Shown here: piece by piece, positions 35,777-45,200 of the stretch | Layout of the letters: every line of letters starts with the position of its first letter | How positions within the stretch are numbered: position 1 is the first letter of the stretch | Assembly (NCBI RefSeq): GCF_025947225.1 | Contig: NZ_CP110005.1 | Location: forward strand, 682,001-746,000 | Direction: 5' to 3' | DNA from: Flavobacterium sp. N2270 | Lineage (GTDB): Bacteria > Bacteroidota > Bacteroidia > Flavobacteriales > Flavobacteriaceae | DNA: 64,000 nt | The notes under the pieces: generated by a model | Told to the model about the DNA's origin: nothing | The model's input: the letters and a program-made list of their open reading frames with translations, nothing else | Databases searched by the model: none | Translations under genes and position numbers: made by a program

Positions 35777-38056
35777 TTAACTCCTCAAACTCGCTTTAAA
35801 CAAACGAAGTTCGTCCCAAGAAAATGCATCGCCGTGTTTTTCTTTCAATTCGCCTAAACTTTCACCCTTAAAATCTTTAAAAGCAGCGGCTAGAGCTACG
35901 ATTTTATCTTCGGGTAAAATGTCGGCTAACTCAACCGTTTCCATTTGAATTAATTTGGTAAAATGATTGAAAATAGTAGATGGTGTTAACTTGCGCTGTT
36001 TAGCTATATCGTAGATAGAATTCCCTTGCATCCAAAGTTCTAAAGTAATTTCAACAGTTGCTTTTTTGGGTTCTTTTTTCTTTTTCTTTTTTGGAGCTTC
36101 ATAATACGAAACATCATCGTCTTCATCGTCAATTAATGTGGCATGTTCGGTTCTAAAACGTTCGGCAACGGCAACGAGTTTATTAATTTTATAGACATTC
36201 ATTTCATCTGAAACCAAATTCTTCTTCGAAATTTCTTTTCCTTCGGTAATGATTTGTGTCAGTAATCTGGCCTTTTTCAATTGTAAAATGGCTTTGATTT
36301 GCATTTCTTCTAAAACCATTAATTCGTCGTAAAACGCTTTTACTTTTTTGGTGCGTTTTATTTCTTCAATCTTTAACAATAATTCTTCCGCTACTTGATC
36401 TAAAGTTTTGAAAAAATAATCATAAGCGGCTTCGCAGCGTTCTTGTAAAAAAGGAGCGTCCAATTTTTCCACGTGGAAAATTTTATGCAATTGCGACATA
36501 AATTTACTCGAAGGTGCTTCAATCTTAGCAATGGTTTCATATTGCAATTTGGCCCAATTGAGGTGTTTTGATTTTGGCGATTTTGGTGCTTCAGCCTTAT
36601 AACTGAATTGATGGTTGCGCCATTCTTGTATTAACTCTTTGAAATCAAACGTTTTAAGCAAAGTGTGAAGTAAGAATGTATTGGTTTCTTGTACCAATGC
36701 ATCTTGTAGAATGTCTTCAGAAGCTTTATTTTCAGCATAACTCAACACATCTTCGTCGCTAGAAACGCCGTTCATATTCAACGGAGAGAGTAAAATAAGC
36801 CCTTTTAAGGAACGTAAACGCGAAAGGGCAACATATGCCTGTCCAGGCGCGAAAACCTGCGAAACATCGAGCGCAGCTTTGTCAAAAGTTAAACCTTGAC
36901 TTTTATGAACGGTTATTGCCCAAGCCAATTTAATAGGGTAGTGGACAAAAGTTCCAATTACTTCTTCTTCAACTTCTTTAGTATTTTCGTTGAGTTTGTA
37001 TTTAATGTTTTGCCATTCGTAACGTTCAACCTCAATGGTTTTATTTTCTTCTGGAAAATGAACCCTAATTTCGTTGCTTGAAAGCGATTTTATAACGCCC
37101 ATTTTTCCGTTGTAAAACTGCTTATCAAAATTAAGATCGTTTTTCACAAACATCACCTGAGCGCCGACTTTTAAATGCAATTTTTCATCGAGCGGAAAAA
37201 TTTTATCAGGAAAATCGCCAACCACTTCTGGTAAATAGGTGAATTGTTTCTCTTTTAAATCTTGTAAGGATTGGGCATTTATTGCATCTGCTTTTGCATT
37301 GTGAGTAGTTAAAGTGATATATCCTTTGTTCTTTTTTAAATCGAAATTAGGTTGTACAAATTGGTTCAGTATTGCAATATCTGAAGGCGTTATTTTATTA
37401 TGACGTAAATTATTTAATACATCGATAAATTCAGCATCCGTTTGACGAAAAATCTTATCTAATTCAATATATAAAGGTGGATATTGCTGAATAATGTGCG
37501 AATGAAAAAAGAACATTCCGTTGTAATAATTACGCAACATTTGCCATTCTTCATTTTTAACAACTGGTGGTAATTGTAGTAAATCTCCTATAAATAAAAC
37601 TTGAACTCCGCCAAATGGTCGTTCGTTTCTGCGTACTTTTTTCAACATGAAATCAATCGCATCTAAAACATCGGCTCTAAGCATGGAAACTTCATCAATA
37701 ACAAGTAATTCCATGTTTCGAATAATAGATCTTTTCGTCGCATTCATTTTAAAATGACGACCAAGCGTATCTCTATTTTCAAATTTTATAGCTCCTGAAA
37801 ATTGTGCAACTTGCTTATTATCAGGAATAAATGCTGCAAAAGGCAATTGAAACATAGAATGAATGGTAACGCCTCCAGCATTTAAGGCGGCAATACCTGT
37901 AGGCGCAACAACAACAGTGTTTTTATGTGTTGTAGCAATAATTTCTTTTAGTAAAGTGGTTTTTCCGGTTCCGGCTTTACCTGTTAGAAAGATGGATTTA
38001 TTGGTTTGATTGATAAATCGGAGGGTGTAATTGGCTTCGGCAGATAAAAATTCCAT
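35777..38056 (-). CDS. PIF1-like helicase with C-terminal helix-turn-helix domain
   Basis: The 759-residue superfamily 1 helicase has Walker A GKAGTGKTT near residues 25-33, motif APTGIAALNAGG, the Walker B-type VIDEVSML near 115 and TVHKSQGLTFDKAALDVS with VALSRL near the middle. A C-terminal HTH-like segment, LELWMQGNSIYDIAKQRKLTPSTIFNHFTKL, resembles the HTH_40 domain of Bacteroidota helicases. A lysine-rich tract (PKKKKKKEPKK) precedes it. It likely unwinds DNA in replication or repair. It is monocistronic. Confidence 0.92.
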   Translation of the reverse strand: MEFLSAEANYTLRFINQTNKSIFLTGKAGTGKTTLLKEIIATTHKNTVVVAPTGIAALNAGGVTIHSMFQLPFAAFIPDNKQVAQFSGAIKFENRDTLGRHFKMNATKRSIIRNMELLVIDEVSMLRADVLDAIDFMLKKVRRNERPFGGVQVLFIGDLLQLPPVVKNEEWQMLRNYYNGMFFFHSHIIQQYPPLYIELDKIFRQTDAEFIDVLNNLRHNKITPSDIAILNQFVQPNFDLKKNKGYITLTTHNAKADAINAQSLQDLKEKQFTYLPEVVGDFPDKIFPLDEKLHLKVGAQVMFVKNDLNFDKQFYNGKMGVIKSLSSNEIRVHFPEENKTIEVERYEWQNIKYKLNENTKEVEEEVIGTFVHYPIKLAWAITVHKSQGLTFDKAALDVSQVFAPGQAYVALSRLRSLKGLILLSPLNMNGVSSDEDVLSYAENKASEDILQDALVQETNTFLLHTLLKTFDFKELIQEWRNHQFSYKAEAPKSPKSKHLNWAKLQYETIAKIEAPSSKFMSQLHKIFHVEKLDAPFLQERCEAAYDYFFKTLDQVAEELLLKIEEIKRTKKVKAFYDELMVLEEMQIKAILQLKKARLLTQIITEGKEISKKNLVSDEMNVYKINKLVAVAERFRTEHATLIDDEDDDVSYYEAPKKKKKKEPKKATVEITLELWMQGNSIYDIAKQRKLTPSTIFNHFTKLIQMETVELADILPEDKIVALAAAFKDFKGESLGELKEKHGDAFSWDELRLFKASLRS

Positions 38057-38102
38057 AAGGCGTATAGTTTATAATACAAATATAGAGAAATGAATTCAAA
38101 AA

Positions 38103-38126
38103 AAAATCCAGCAATTGCTGGATTTT
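38103..38126 (-). terminator. Terminator after the Skp-like lipoprotein gene
   Basis: AAAATCCAGCAA and TTGCTGGATTTT form a perfect 24-nt palindrome. It lies 20 nt downstream of the lipoprotein stop on the minus strand. Confidence 0.8.
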
Positions 38127-38145
38127 AATTTATATAAAATGAAGA

Positions 38146-38733
38146 TTATTTTTTCTCTTCTTCTTCTTTAGTAGCTTCCGATTTTTTTGGCTCAGTAGCA
38201 GCCTTAGAAGAATAATCTTTATTTAATTTTTCTAAAACTTCTTTGGTAATGTTGTAAGAATCTTTTGAATATAAAATAGTTGCAGCATCTCCTGTACCAT
38301 AAATATAATCATACCCTTCTTTTTTACCGAAGTCTTTAATATATTGTCTAACTTCTTTAATGATAGAGTCTCTTAATTGAGCTCCTTCTAATTGCAATTG
38401 TTGAATTAAAGCATTTTGTTCAATACCTAATTGTTGTTCTCTTTGTTGTAATTCAGCACCTTTTTGTTGCGCCCAAGCTTGACCTTTTACTCTTGCATTA
38501 CTTTCAAAACTTTTAGCTTCATTCTCAAAAGCTCTGAATTTTGACTCTAATGGCCTACTCATTTCTTCAGATTTCACTTTAAATTTTTCTTCTTCGGCTT
38601 TATACTTATCATATTCTTTCAATAATTCGGCAGTATCGATATATGCAGTTTTAAAGTTTTCTGTTTTTTGTTCGTTCTTGTTACAAGAAATCATTGCAAA
38701 TGCAATTCCTAAAATTAATAAGGCTCTTTTCAT
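38146..38733 (-). CDS. OmpH/Skp-like lipoprotein
   Basis: The 195-residue product has leader MKRALLILGIAFAMISC with Cys17. The mature part begins with TAYIDTAELLKEYDKYKAEEEKFK, a long coiled coil, and ends with IYGTGDAATILYSKDSYNITKEVLEKLN, the OmpH/Skp pattern. These proteins chaperone outer-membrane proteins. This one is lipidated and has an extra lysine- and glutamate-rich C-terminal tail. Confidence 0.88.
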   Translation of the reverse strand: MKRALLILGIAFAMISCNKNEQKTENFKTAYIDTAELLKEYDKYKAEEEKFKVKSEEMSRPLESKFRAFENEAKSFESNARVKGQAWAQQKGAELQQREQQLGIEQNALIQQLQLEGAQLRDSIIKEVRQYIKDFGKKEGYDYIYGTGDAATILYSKDSYNITKEVLEKLNKDYSSKAATEPKKSEATKEEEEKK

Positions 38734-38948
38734 TTTTAATTTAAATTTTGGTAAAAATAGTAATTAGTTATAAAGTTTTCAATAAAATTACACATATAGA
38801 TAAAATTTATTGATTAAATAATTTTTAATTGTTTTTGGTTATAAAAATTCAATCAAATAAAAGCTGATTTAAGACACTTTCTGAAAATTGACAGTAATTT
38901 ACATTTTCAAATCAAAGAAAGGCTAAAAAAACAGCTTTAAAATGATTT

Positions 38949-39797
38949 TTACTTGTTTTTTATGATGTAAATGTGTGAAGAAAACTCATTTTTAAATATT
39001 CCAACAACATTTGAAGTCAAACCGATTAAAAACCCTTTCACGAAATTCATTTTTCCAGTTTTGTATTTTTCAGAAAGTAAGCTTACATAAAAACTATCAA
39101 ACCACATGGGTTTTACTTTTTCTAATTCTAAATTATAATTTGCTGCTAACTTTTGAATGGTAGTTTTTGAAAAATGCCATAAATGTCTTGGCGCATCATA
39201 AGCAGCCCAAAATGATTTATAATATTTTGCATCAAAAGATTTATAATTTGGAACCGCAATTACAATATATCCATTTGGTTTTACAATTCTTTTCAATTGC
39301 GTAAACTGTTCGTCTAAATTGGGTACATGTTCTAAAACATGCCACATAGTTATTACATCTATTGAATTGTCAGCAATACTCTCTAAATCCTCTTCAAAAA
39401 CAACTCCTTTAGAAACAGCAATTTGTTTTGCTTTTAAATTTGGTTCCAAACCTTTTATATTCCAACCGTTATTTTTGGCTGTCATTAAAAAATCGCCTGT
39501 TCCAGATCCAATATCTAAAATAGTTCCTTTTTGCGGAATTAACTTCGTGATTAAATTCACTTTGCTTTTTAAAGCATTACTTTTTACTAAATGATAAACT
39601 TTTTCAAACAAGGTTCTTTTTGAATCGGTGTGTGAAATATAATCTTCGCTTTCATAATAAAAAGGAAGTTTTTCTAAACTTGGTTGAGGAGTTGTTTTTA
39701 AAATTTCATATTCCTCATTAAAAAGCAAATCAAACGATTCTTTTGAAACCGAATGATCTGAAACTTTTATATATGTAGTACTATTTGTAAAGTTCAC
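38949..39797 (-). CDS. Class I SAM-dependent methyltransferase
   Basis: The 282-residue protein has the SAM motif GTILDIGSGTGDFLMTAK near residue 92, the acidic loop in GLEPN, and DVITMWHVLEHVPNLDEQ near residue 150. The N-terminal 60 residues look like the domain often seen in glycan or lipid methyltransferases. The substrate is unknown. It has a separate transcript from mnmG: the intergenic stretch contains a parS palindrome and a hairpin. Confidence 0.85.
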   Translation of the reverse strand: MNFTNSTTYIKVSDHSVSKESFDLLFNEEYEILKTTPQPSLEKLPFYYESEDYISHTDSKRTLFEKVYHLVKSNALKSKVNLITKLIPQKGTILDIGSGTGDFLMTAKNNGWNIKGLEPNLKAKQIAVSKGVVFEEDLESIADNSIDVITMWHVLEHVPNLDEQFTQLKRIVKPNGYIVIAVPNYKSFDAKYYKSFWAAYDAPRHLWHFSKTTIQKLAANYNLELEKVKPMWFDSFYVSLLSEKYKTGKMNFVKGFLIGLTSNVVGIFKNEFSSHIYIIKNK

Positions 39798-39844
39798 TTT
39801 AAATTATTTTTAAAAAACATAAGTAGAGTAGTGCTTAACCAAAT

Positions 39845-39860
39845 TGTTTCACGTGAAACA
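39845..39860. promoter_or_regulatory. ParB-binding parS site, exact consensus
   Basis: TGTTTCACGTGAAACA is a perfect palindrome and matches the ParB/Spo0J parS consensus TGTTnCACGTGAAACA. It lies between the methyltransferase and mnmG genes. Confidence 0.85.
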
Positions 39861-39884
39861 TTTGATTTTTGATTGAAGATTAAC

Positions 39885-39921
39885 GATTTTTGATTTCAGA
39901 ATACAAAAAACTTCAAAAATC
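39885..39921. repeat. Hairpin downstream of mnmG
   Basis: GATTTTTGA (39885-39893) and TCAAAAATC (39913-39921) form a 9-bp inverted repeat, with further ATTTTTGA-like words nearby (39861-39878). There is no downstream T-run, so it is not a clear terminator. It may be a remnant of a common flavobacterial intergenic repeat. Confidence 0.45.
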
Positions 39922-39952
39922 AAAAACCGGCAATCAACATTCTTAAATTATA

Positions 39953-41830
39953 TTATCGTCCCATATGAATTAATAAGACCGAAATATCACTTGGTGAAAC
40001 ACCGCTTATACGAGATGCTTGCGCAATTGTTTTAGGTCTGATTTTATTTAGCTTTTGTTTTGCTTCAATTGAAATAGATTTAATTTTATCGAAATCAAAA
40101 TTCTCAGGAATAATTGCATCTTCTAAACGATTCAATTTATCTGCATGATTTTTCTCTTTTTCAATATAACCAGAATACTTCACTTGAATTTCTGCTTGTT
40201 CAATTACTTCTCTATCTAAATTTCTTTCCTCAACATAAGCTGCTACTTTTTTAAACTTAAGAAAATCGTCTAAATCAATTTGGGGACGAGAAAGCACTTT
40301 AAACATTTTATCAGGTTGAGCCATTGGTGAAGATCCTTTTTCTTCTAAAACCGGATTTGCTTCTTCTGGCTTGATACTTGTTTCTCTAAAAAAGTTTACC
40401 ATTTCAGATGATTGAGAAAGCTTCTTTTCCATACGAATTAAACGCTCATCAGAAGCAAGACCTAAAGCATGTCCTTTTGGAGTTAATCTGAAATCGGCAT
40501 TGTCCTGACGCAATAGTGTTCTATATTCTGCACGAGAAGTAAACATACGATAAGGTTCTTCTGTACCTTTCGTAATTAAATCGTCAATCAAAACGCCTAT
40601 ATACGCTTCATTACGTTTTAATATAAAAGGTTCTTTTTCTTGAACTTTTAAAGCCGCATTTATACCTGCCATTAAACCTTGAGAAGCTGCTTCTTCATAT
40701 CCTGTAGTTCCATTTATTTGTCCAGCAAAAAATAAACCTTCAACTAACTTAGTTTCTAAAGTATGTTTCAATTGAGTAGGAGGGAAATAATCGTATTCAA
40801 TAGCATAACCAGGTCTAAAGAATTTCACATTTTCAAAACCAGCTACAGAACGCATCGCTTTAAATTGAACTTCCTCTGGAAGAGAAGTAGAAAATCCGTT
40901 TACATACATCTCACATGTATTCCAACCTTCAGGTTCAACAAACAACTGGTGTCTATCTTTATCGGCAAAACGATTAATTTTATCTTCAATAGAAGGACAA
41001 TATCTAGGTCCAATACTTTTTATCCTACCGTTAAACATTGGACTACGCTCAAATCCTTCTCGAAGTAAATCATGTACTTCAGGAGAAGTGTATGTCATCC
41101 AACATGAACGTTGTTCGGTTAAAGCTTTTGAACTATCTAAATAAGAAAATTTTTCAGGGATAGCATCGCCAGGTTGTTCTATCATTTTAGAATAATCCAA
41201 GGAACGACCATCTACACGAGGAGGTGTTCCTGTTTTCATTCTACCCGATTCAAAACCTAACTTAACCAAATCTTCGGTAATTCCGAAAGCAGCACCTTCA
41301 CCAGCACGACCACCTCCAAATTGTTTATCGCCAATATGCATTAAACCATTTAAGAAAGTTCCATTAGTAAGAACGACTGTTTTTGCTTTTATAATTTGTC
41401 CCAAGGATGTTTTTACACCCACAACTTTTCCGTTCTCAGTTAAAAGTCCAGAAACCATTTCTTGATAAAAATCCAAATTAGGTGTTCCCTCCAACATCAT
41501 TCTCCATTCTTCAGCAAACTTCATTCTGTCGCTTTGAACTCGTGGAGACCACATTGCAGGACCTTTTGATTTGTTCAACATTTTGAATTGAATTGCTGAA
41601 GCATCCGAAACAATTCCAGAATAACCTCCAAGCGCATCAATCTCTCTTACAATTTGTCCCTTTGCAATTCCTCCCATAGCAGGATTACAAGACATTTGTG
41701 CAATGTTTTGTATATTCATTGTAACCAATAGGGTAGAGCAGCCTAAATTTGCCGCCGAAGCTGCCGCTTCGGAACCAGCGTGACCGCCGCCAACTACAAT
41801 TACATCGTATGTATTTTGAAATAAACTCAT
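39953..41830 (-). CDS. mnmG: tRNA uridine-5-carboxymethylaminomethyl modification enzyme MnmG
   Basis: MnmG (GidA) with MnmE modifies the wobble uridine of some tRNAs. The 625-residue protein has the FAD-binding start VVGGGHAGSEAAASAANLG, the conserved SCNPAMGGIAKGQIVREIDALGG, GGGRAGEGAAFGITE, and C-terminal YSGYIEKE and LNKIRPKTIAQASRISGVSPSDISVLLIHMGR. It lies 36 nt downstream of ybeY in the same direction. parS sites abut its start codon. The gene is often near oriC. Confidence 0.97.
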   Translation of the reverse strand: MSLFQNTYDVIVVGGGHAGSEAAASAANLGCSTLLVTMNIQNIAQMSCNPAMGGIAKGQIVREIDALGGYSGIVSDASAIQFKMLNKSKGPAMWSPRVQSDRMKFAEEWRMMLEGTPNLDFYQEMVSGLLTENGKVVGVKTSLGQIIKAKTVVLTNGTFLNGLMHIGDKQFGGGRAGEGAAFGITEDLVKLGFESGRMKTGTPPRVDGRSLDYSKMIEQPGDAIPEKFSYLDSSKALTEQRSCWMTYTSPEVHDLLREGFERSPMFNGRIKSIGPRYCPSIEDKINRFADKDRHQLFVEPEGWNTCEMYVNGFSTSLPEEVQFKAMRSVAGFENVKFFRPGYAIEYDYFPPTQLKHTLETKLVEGLFFAGQINGTTGYEEAASQGLMAGINAALKVQEKEPFILKRNEAYIGVLIDDLITKGTEEPYRMFTSRAEYRTLLRQDNADFRLTPKGHALGLASDERLIRMEKKLSQSSEMVNFFRETSIKPEEANPVLEEKGSSPMAQPDKMFKVLSRPQIDLDDFLKFKKVAAYVEERNLDREVIEQAEIQVKYSGYIEKEKNHADKLNRLEDAIIPENFDFDKIKSISIEAKQKLNKIRPKTIAQASRISGVSPSDISVLLIHMGR

Positions 41831-41846
41831 TGTTCCACGTGAAACA
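41831..41846. promoter_or_regulatory. ParB-binding parS site at the mnmG start
   Basis: TGTTCCACGTGAAACA is identical to the known B. subtilis parS consensus form. It lies directly upstream of the mnmG start codon. Confidence 0.85.
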
Positions 41847-41865
41847 TTAGATTAATATTTAAAAA

Positions 41866-42285
41866 TTACTGTTCCACGTGGAACAGTTTAATTTTCTCTT
41901 CTTCTTTTTTACGCATTAATTCTGCATCAGCATCCGTCTTATCCTTATATCCACAATAATGTAAAATACCATGCGCCATAACTCGTTTCAACTCTTCTTC
42001 AAAAGAAACCTTAAAATCATTCGCATTATCGATTACTCTTTCGATAGAAATAAAAATATCTCCTTGTATTAAATTTCCTACTGTGTAATCGAAGCTTATA
42101 ATGTCTGTTAAAGTATCGTGATTTAAATACTCAACATTGATTTTATGAAGGTATTCATCATCACAAAAAACATAATTTATTTCACCAACAGCAGAGGCTT
42201 CAGAATCTACAATATCAATAATCCAATTTTCAAAAGCTTCTTCGTTCTCTAATTCAAAATCGGTTTCGTAATTAAAACTAATCAT
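41866..42285 (-). CDS. ybeY: Endoribonuclease YbeY
   Basis: YbeY is a metal-dependent RNase used in 16S rRNA maturation and ribosome quality control. The 139-residue product has the core motif HGILHYCGYKD near residue 110. Two of the three His ligands of E. coli YbeY (H114, H118) are present, and the third (H124) is Asp here. I recall this change in many Bacteroidota, so it is not necessarily a defect. The final codons overlap a parS site (41870-41885). DUF4175 overlaps its start by 8 nt. Confidence 0.93.
   Translation of the reverse strand: MISFNYETDFELENEEAFENWIIDIVDSEASAVGEINYVFCDDEYLHKINVEYLNHDTLTDIISFDYTVGNLIQGDIFISIERVIDNANDFKVSFEEELKRVMAHGILHYCGYKDKTDADAELMRKKEEEKIKLFHVEQ
41870..41885. 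promoter_or_regulatory. parS-like palindrome within the 3' end of ybeY
   Basis: TGTTCCACGTGGAACA is a perfect 16-nt palindrome differing from parS consensus by one base. It encodes the last residues of YbeY (HVEQ) and its centre is 39 nt from the centre of the site at 41831. Confidence 0.75.
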
Positions 42286-45200
42286 TGTGCTTAAAATAGT
42301 GTTGTACTTTGTTATTAAAATTTGGTTGCAAAGGTAGGCTTTGTCTGTTTAAAATTTCAATACTATTTAAATATTCTTTTAGCTCTTCAGAAATTGGAGT
42401 AGTGGTGCCATTAAAATCATCTTTATTTGTATTAGATTTCCTTTTTGTATCTTCTCCTTGCTGTTGAATAGCCTTCTCTAATTTTAGTAATTCGTGTTTT
42501 AAATTCAACATCTTTTGTAGTGTTTCGTTTTTAAAACCTTTATTAATTAATTGTTTTTCGATCTCTTTCATTTTATCCAAAGCACTTTGTCCAACACCAG
42601 ACATTCCTTGCTTATTTAATTCGTTTTGTAATGCTTCACGAAGTTGTTGTTGTTCTTTTAAAATTTCAAGCACTTTGCCTGCATTACCTACTGAACCATT
42701 TTCACCTTCTTCTGAACCCTTTCCTGATTCACCTTCTTTTCCTTTTTCACCCGGTTTTTTTCCTTGACCTTCTTTCTCTCCGGGTTTCATTCCGTCTTTC
42801 ATTTTCTCACCTAAACCTTCTTGTTTCTTTATAATATCTGGAAGTTGCATTCCACTTCCTTTTCCTTTTTTAGGTTTACCTTGTCCTTGACCCGACATCT
42901 GCATCTGCATTTGGTTTTGAACATTACTTAAAAAATCAGCTAACTTATTTGCAGATGATAAAACATATTGTTGGTGAGAAGCGCCTTTTTGAATATTATT
43001 ATCCGCTAAGGTTTCTAGTGTCTTATCTAAATTATAATGTATTTCACCAATTTCATTTAGAACTATTTCGCTAATCATAGGATTACGCAATGAAACAGCA
43101 AACAAACTATCATCGATATGTTTGAACTGATTCTTTAGTTCTTGTTGTTTCTTTAAGATTCTGTTGAACTGTAAAGAACGTGATTGAGTTTCTTTAGTAG
43201 TTGTAATTAAGGTTTCTTCATCAAAAGAAAAGGTCAATAAATTATCTAAAATTTGACGCAATGCTTTTGCGTCTTCTTCCATTTGTTCCATTTCAGCACC
43301 TTGCATAGAAGCAGACATCGACTGACTCATTTCTTCCATTTTCTTGGCAGCAGATTTCTGTTTTGGTTTTGCACCATCTAGATTTTTATTGTCCAATTTT
43401 TCTTTGGCTTTATTTAAATCTTCTTCAACAGATTTCTCTTCCGCTTTTGTGTCAGGAATTTCTAAAGGACTTTTTAACTCTTCGTTTTGTTTATTTAACT
43501 CCTCTAATTCTTTTGATAATTCTTTAAACTCTTTGTAAATTTCAGCCTGCTTTTCAGATGTATTATTCTGTTTATCGTCTGAAAGTTTATTTTCTTTTTT
43601 TGCTAATTCATTTAGTTTATCCGCAATTTGTTCAGCCTTTTTTTCAACATAAAAACGCTTAGTAAGCTCAACTAATTGTTCTAGATTTTTAGATTGATTT
43701 TTACTGTTTTGTTTTAACTTATCTGCTTTTTCAAATAATTCTTCCTTTTGTAATTTTTTAGAAAGCTCTTCTAATTCTTTTAAAAGTTTTTCATTTCTTT
43801 CAGATTGTTTTTGGGTTTCCTCTAAACGACGAATTAACTCTTCTTTTTCTTTATCAGTAGATTTGAATTCCTCCAAGTTTTTAGAAAGGTTTTTAGAAAA
43901 CTCTTTCATCATTTCATCTTGTTTTTTTTGTTTCTCCAAAAACTGATCAATTTTCTTTTGGTCTTTAAAATCAAGTTGTGATTTCTCTTTGTTTAATTTC
44001 TCCAACTTATCCATTTCAGAAAATTGCTTGTCTTGATTTTTAAGCGATTTTTCAAGGCTATTGATATTTTCTTGCTGTTCTTTTAGTTGTTTGTCTTCTT
44101 TTTGCGAATTAGTAAGCTCATAATGTAAATAAACACTTGATTTTGAACTCTTTAAACCATTAACGGCATCATTATCAAACACTTCGAAGTAATATTCGTA
44201 TTCTAAACCTTTATCAAGAGATAAACCATTTGGAAAACTATAAATAAATTGATCAACCGTTCCGTTTTTTATAGGTAAAACACCTTTTTTAGTTTGACTT
44301 GCATTTCCTTTAGGGTAATACACAACATATAATTTGGATAAACCAAAATCATCTGCAACTTGACCCACGATAATTTTACTTTTCAATTTCAAAGAATCGG
44401 GAGCAAGTTGGGTTGTAATAGTTGGAAATTGATCTTTACTTACTGTGATTTGATATTCTAGTTTTTCGTAGTTTTTAATGGTTTTGTTTGAAGTAACAAT
44501 TGCGTAATCTAAATTAGAATTGATTTTTCGTTGTAAAGAAAAAGTGTTTTCGTTTTTATTGAAAGAAGCCGTTTGTTGTGTAACAAAATCAATACGCGAA
44601 GTTGAAGCAGTTTGAATTTGCCAATTTACAACAGTGCCTTCAGGAACAATAGCATTTCCAAGTCCGCTTACAATTTCCTGTTTACGGTTTAAATACTTTG
44701 GGAAATTCAAAATCATTTTAAACGATTGAATCGATGGCACATCAATAACATTCAACGTATAATTTTGAGAACTAACATCGTTTGCTTCTAATGAAAAAGC
44801 AATGTTTTTATTTACATTTTCAAACGTATATTGAAACAAACCCGGTTTAACTTCTTCTAAAAAGTACGAAGCATCATTAATAATAACACTGATATTTTCG
44901 GGAGCAATTTTACCAACAGTTGAAACTTGTAATGTAAAATTCTGATTTTGTTTTACATTCAATTCTTTGTTCAACACTACAAATTTAAATGGAGCAGGAG
45001 ATTCATACTGTTTGGTGAAATGAACCACTCTATCAAAACTGTTTGATAAAATAGTTAGATTTCCCGAAAAAATAAAAAGGAAAATTAAAACAATTGGTGC
45101 TATTAAATAAGGAAGAAACTTTTTATTTTTCGAATAATTAATAGCGTTGGAAAAAGGAACCGGTTGTAATGTATTTGCTTTTTGGTCTATCGAAGCTAAT

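Noticed and set aside
42631..42834. Frame rich in Leu and His opposite the DUF4175 tail
   Set aside because: The Lys/Glu/Gly-rich repeats of the sense protein create this open frame; its composition is not protein-like.
43300..44100. CRISPR-like periodic pattern in the coiled-coil region of the DUF4175 gene
   Set aside because: Short TCTTTT/CTTCTT words recur because of Lys/Glu codons; there are no equal-length spacers or exact repeats.
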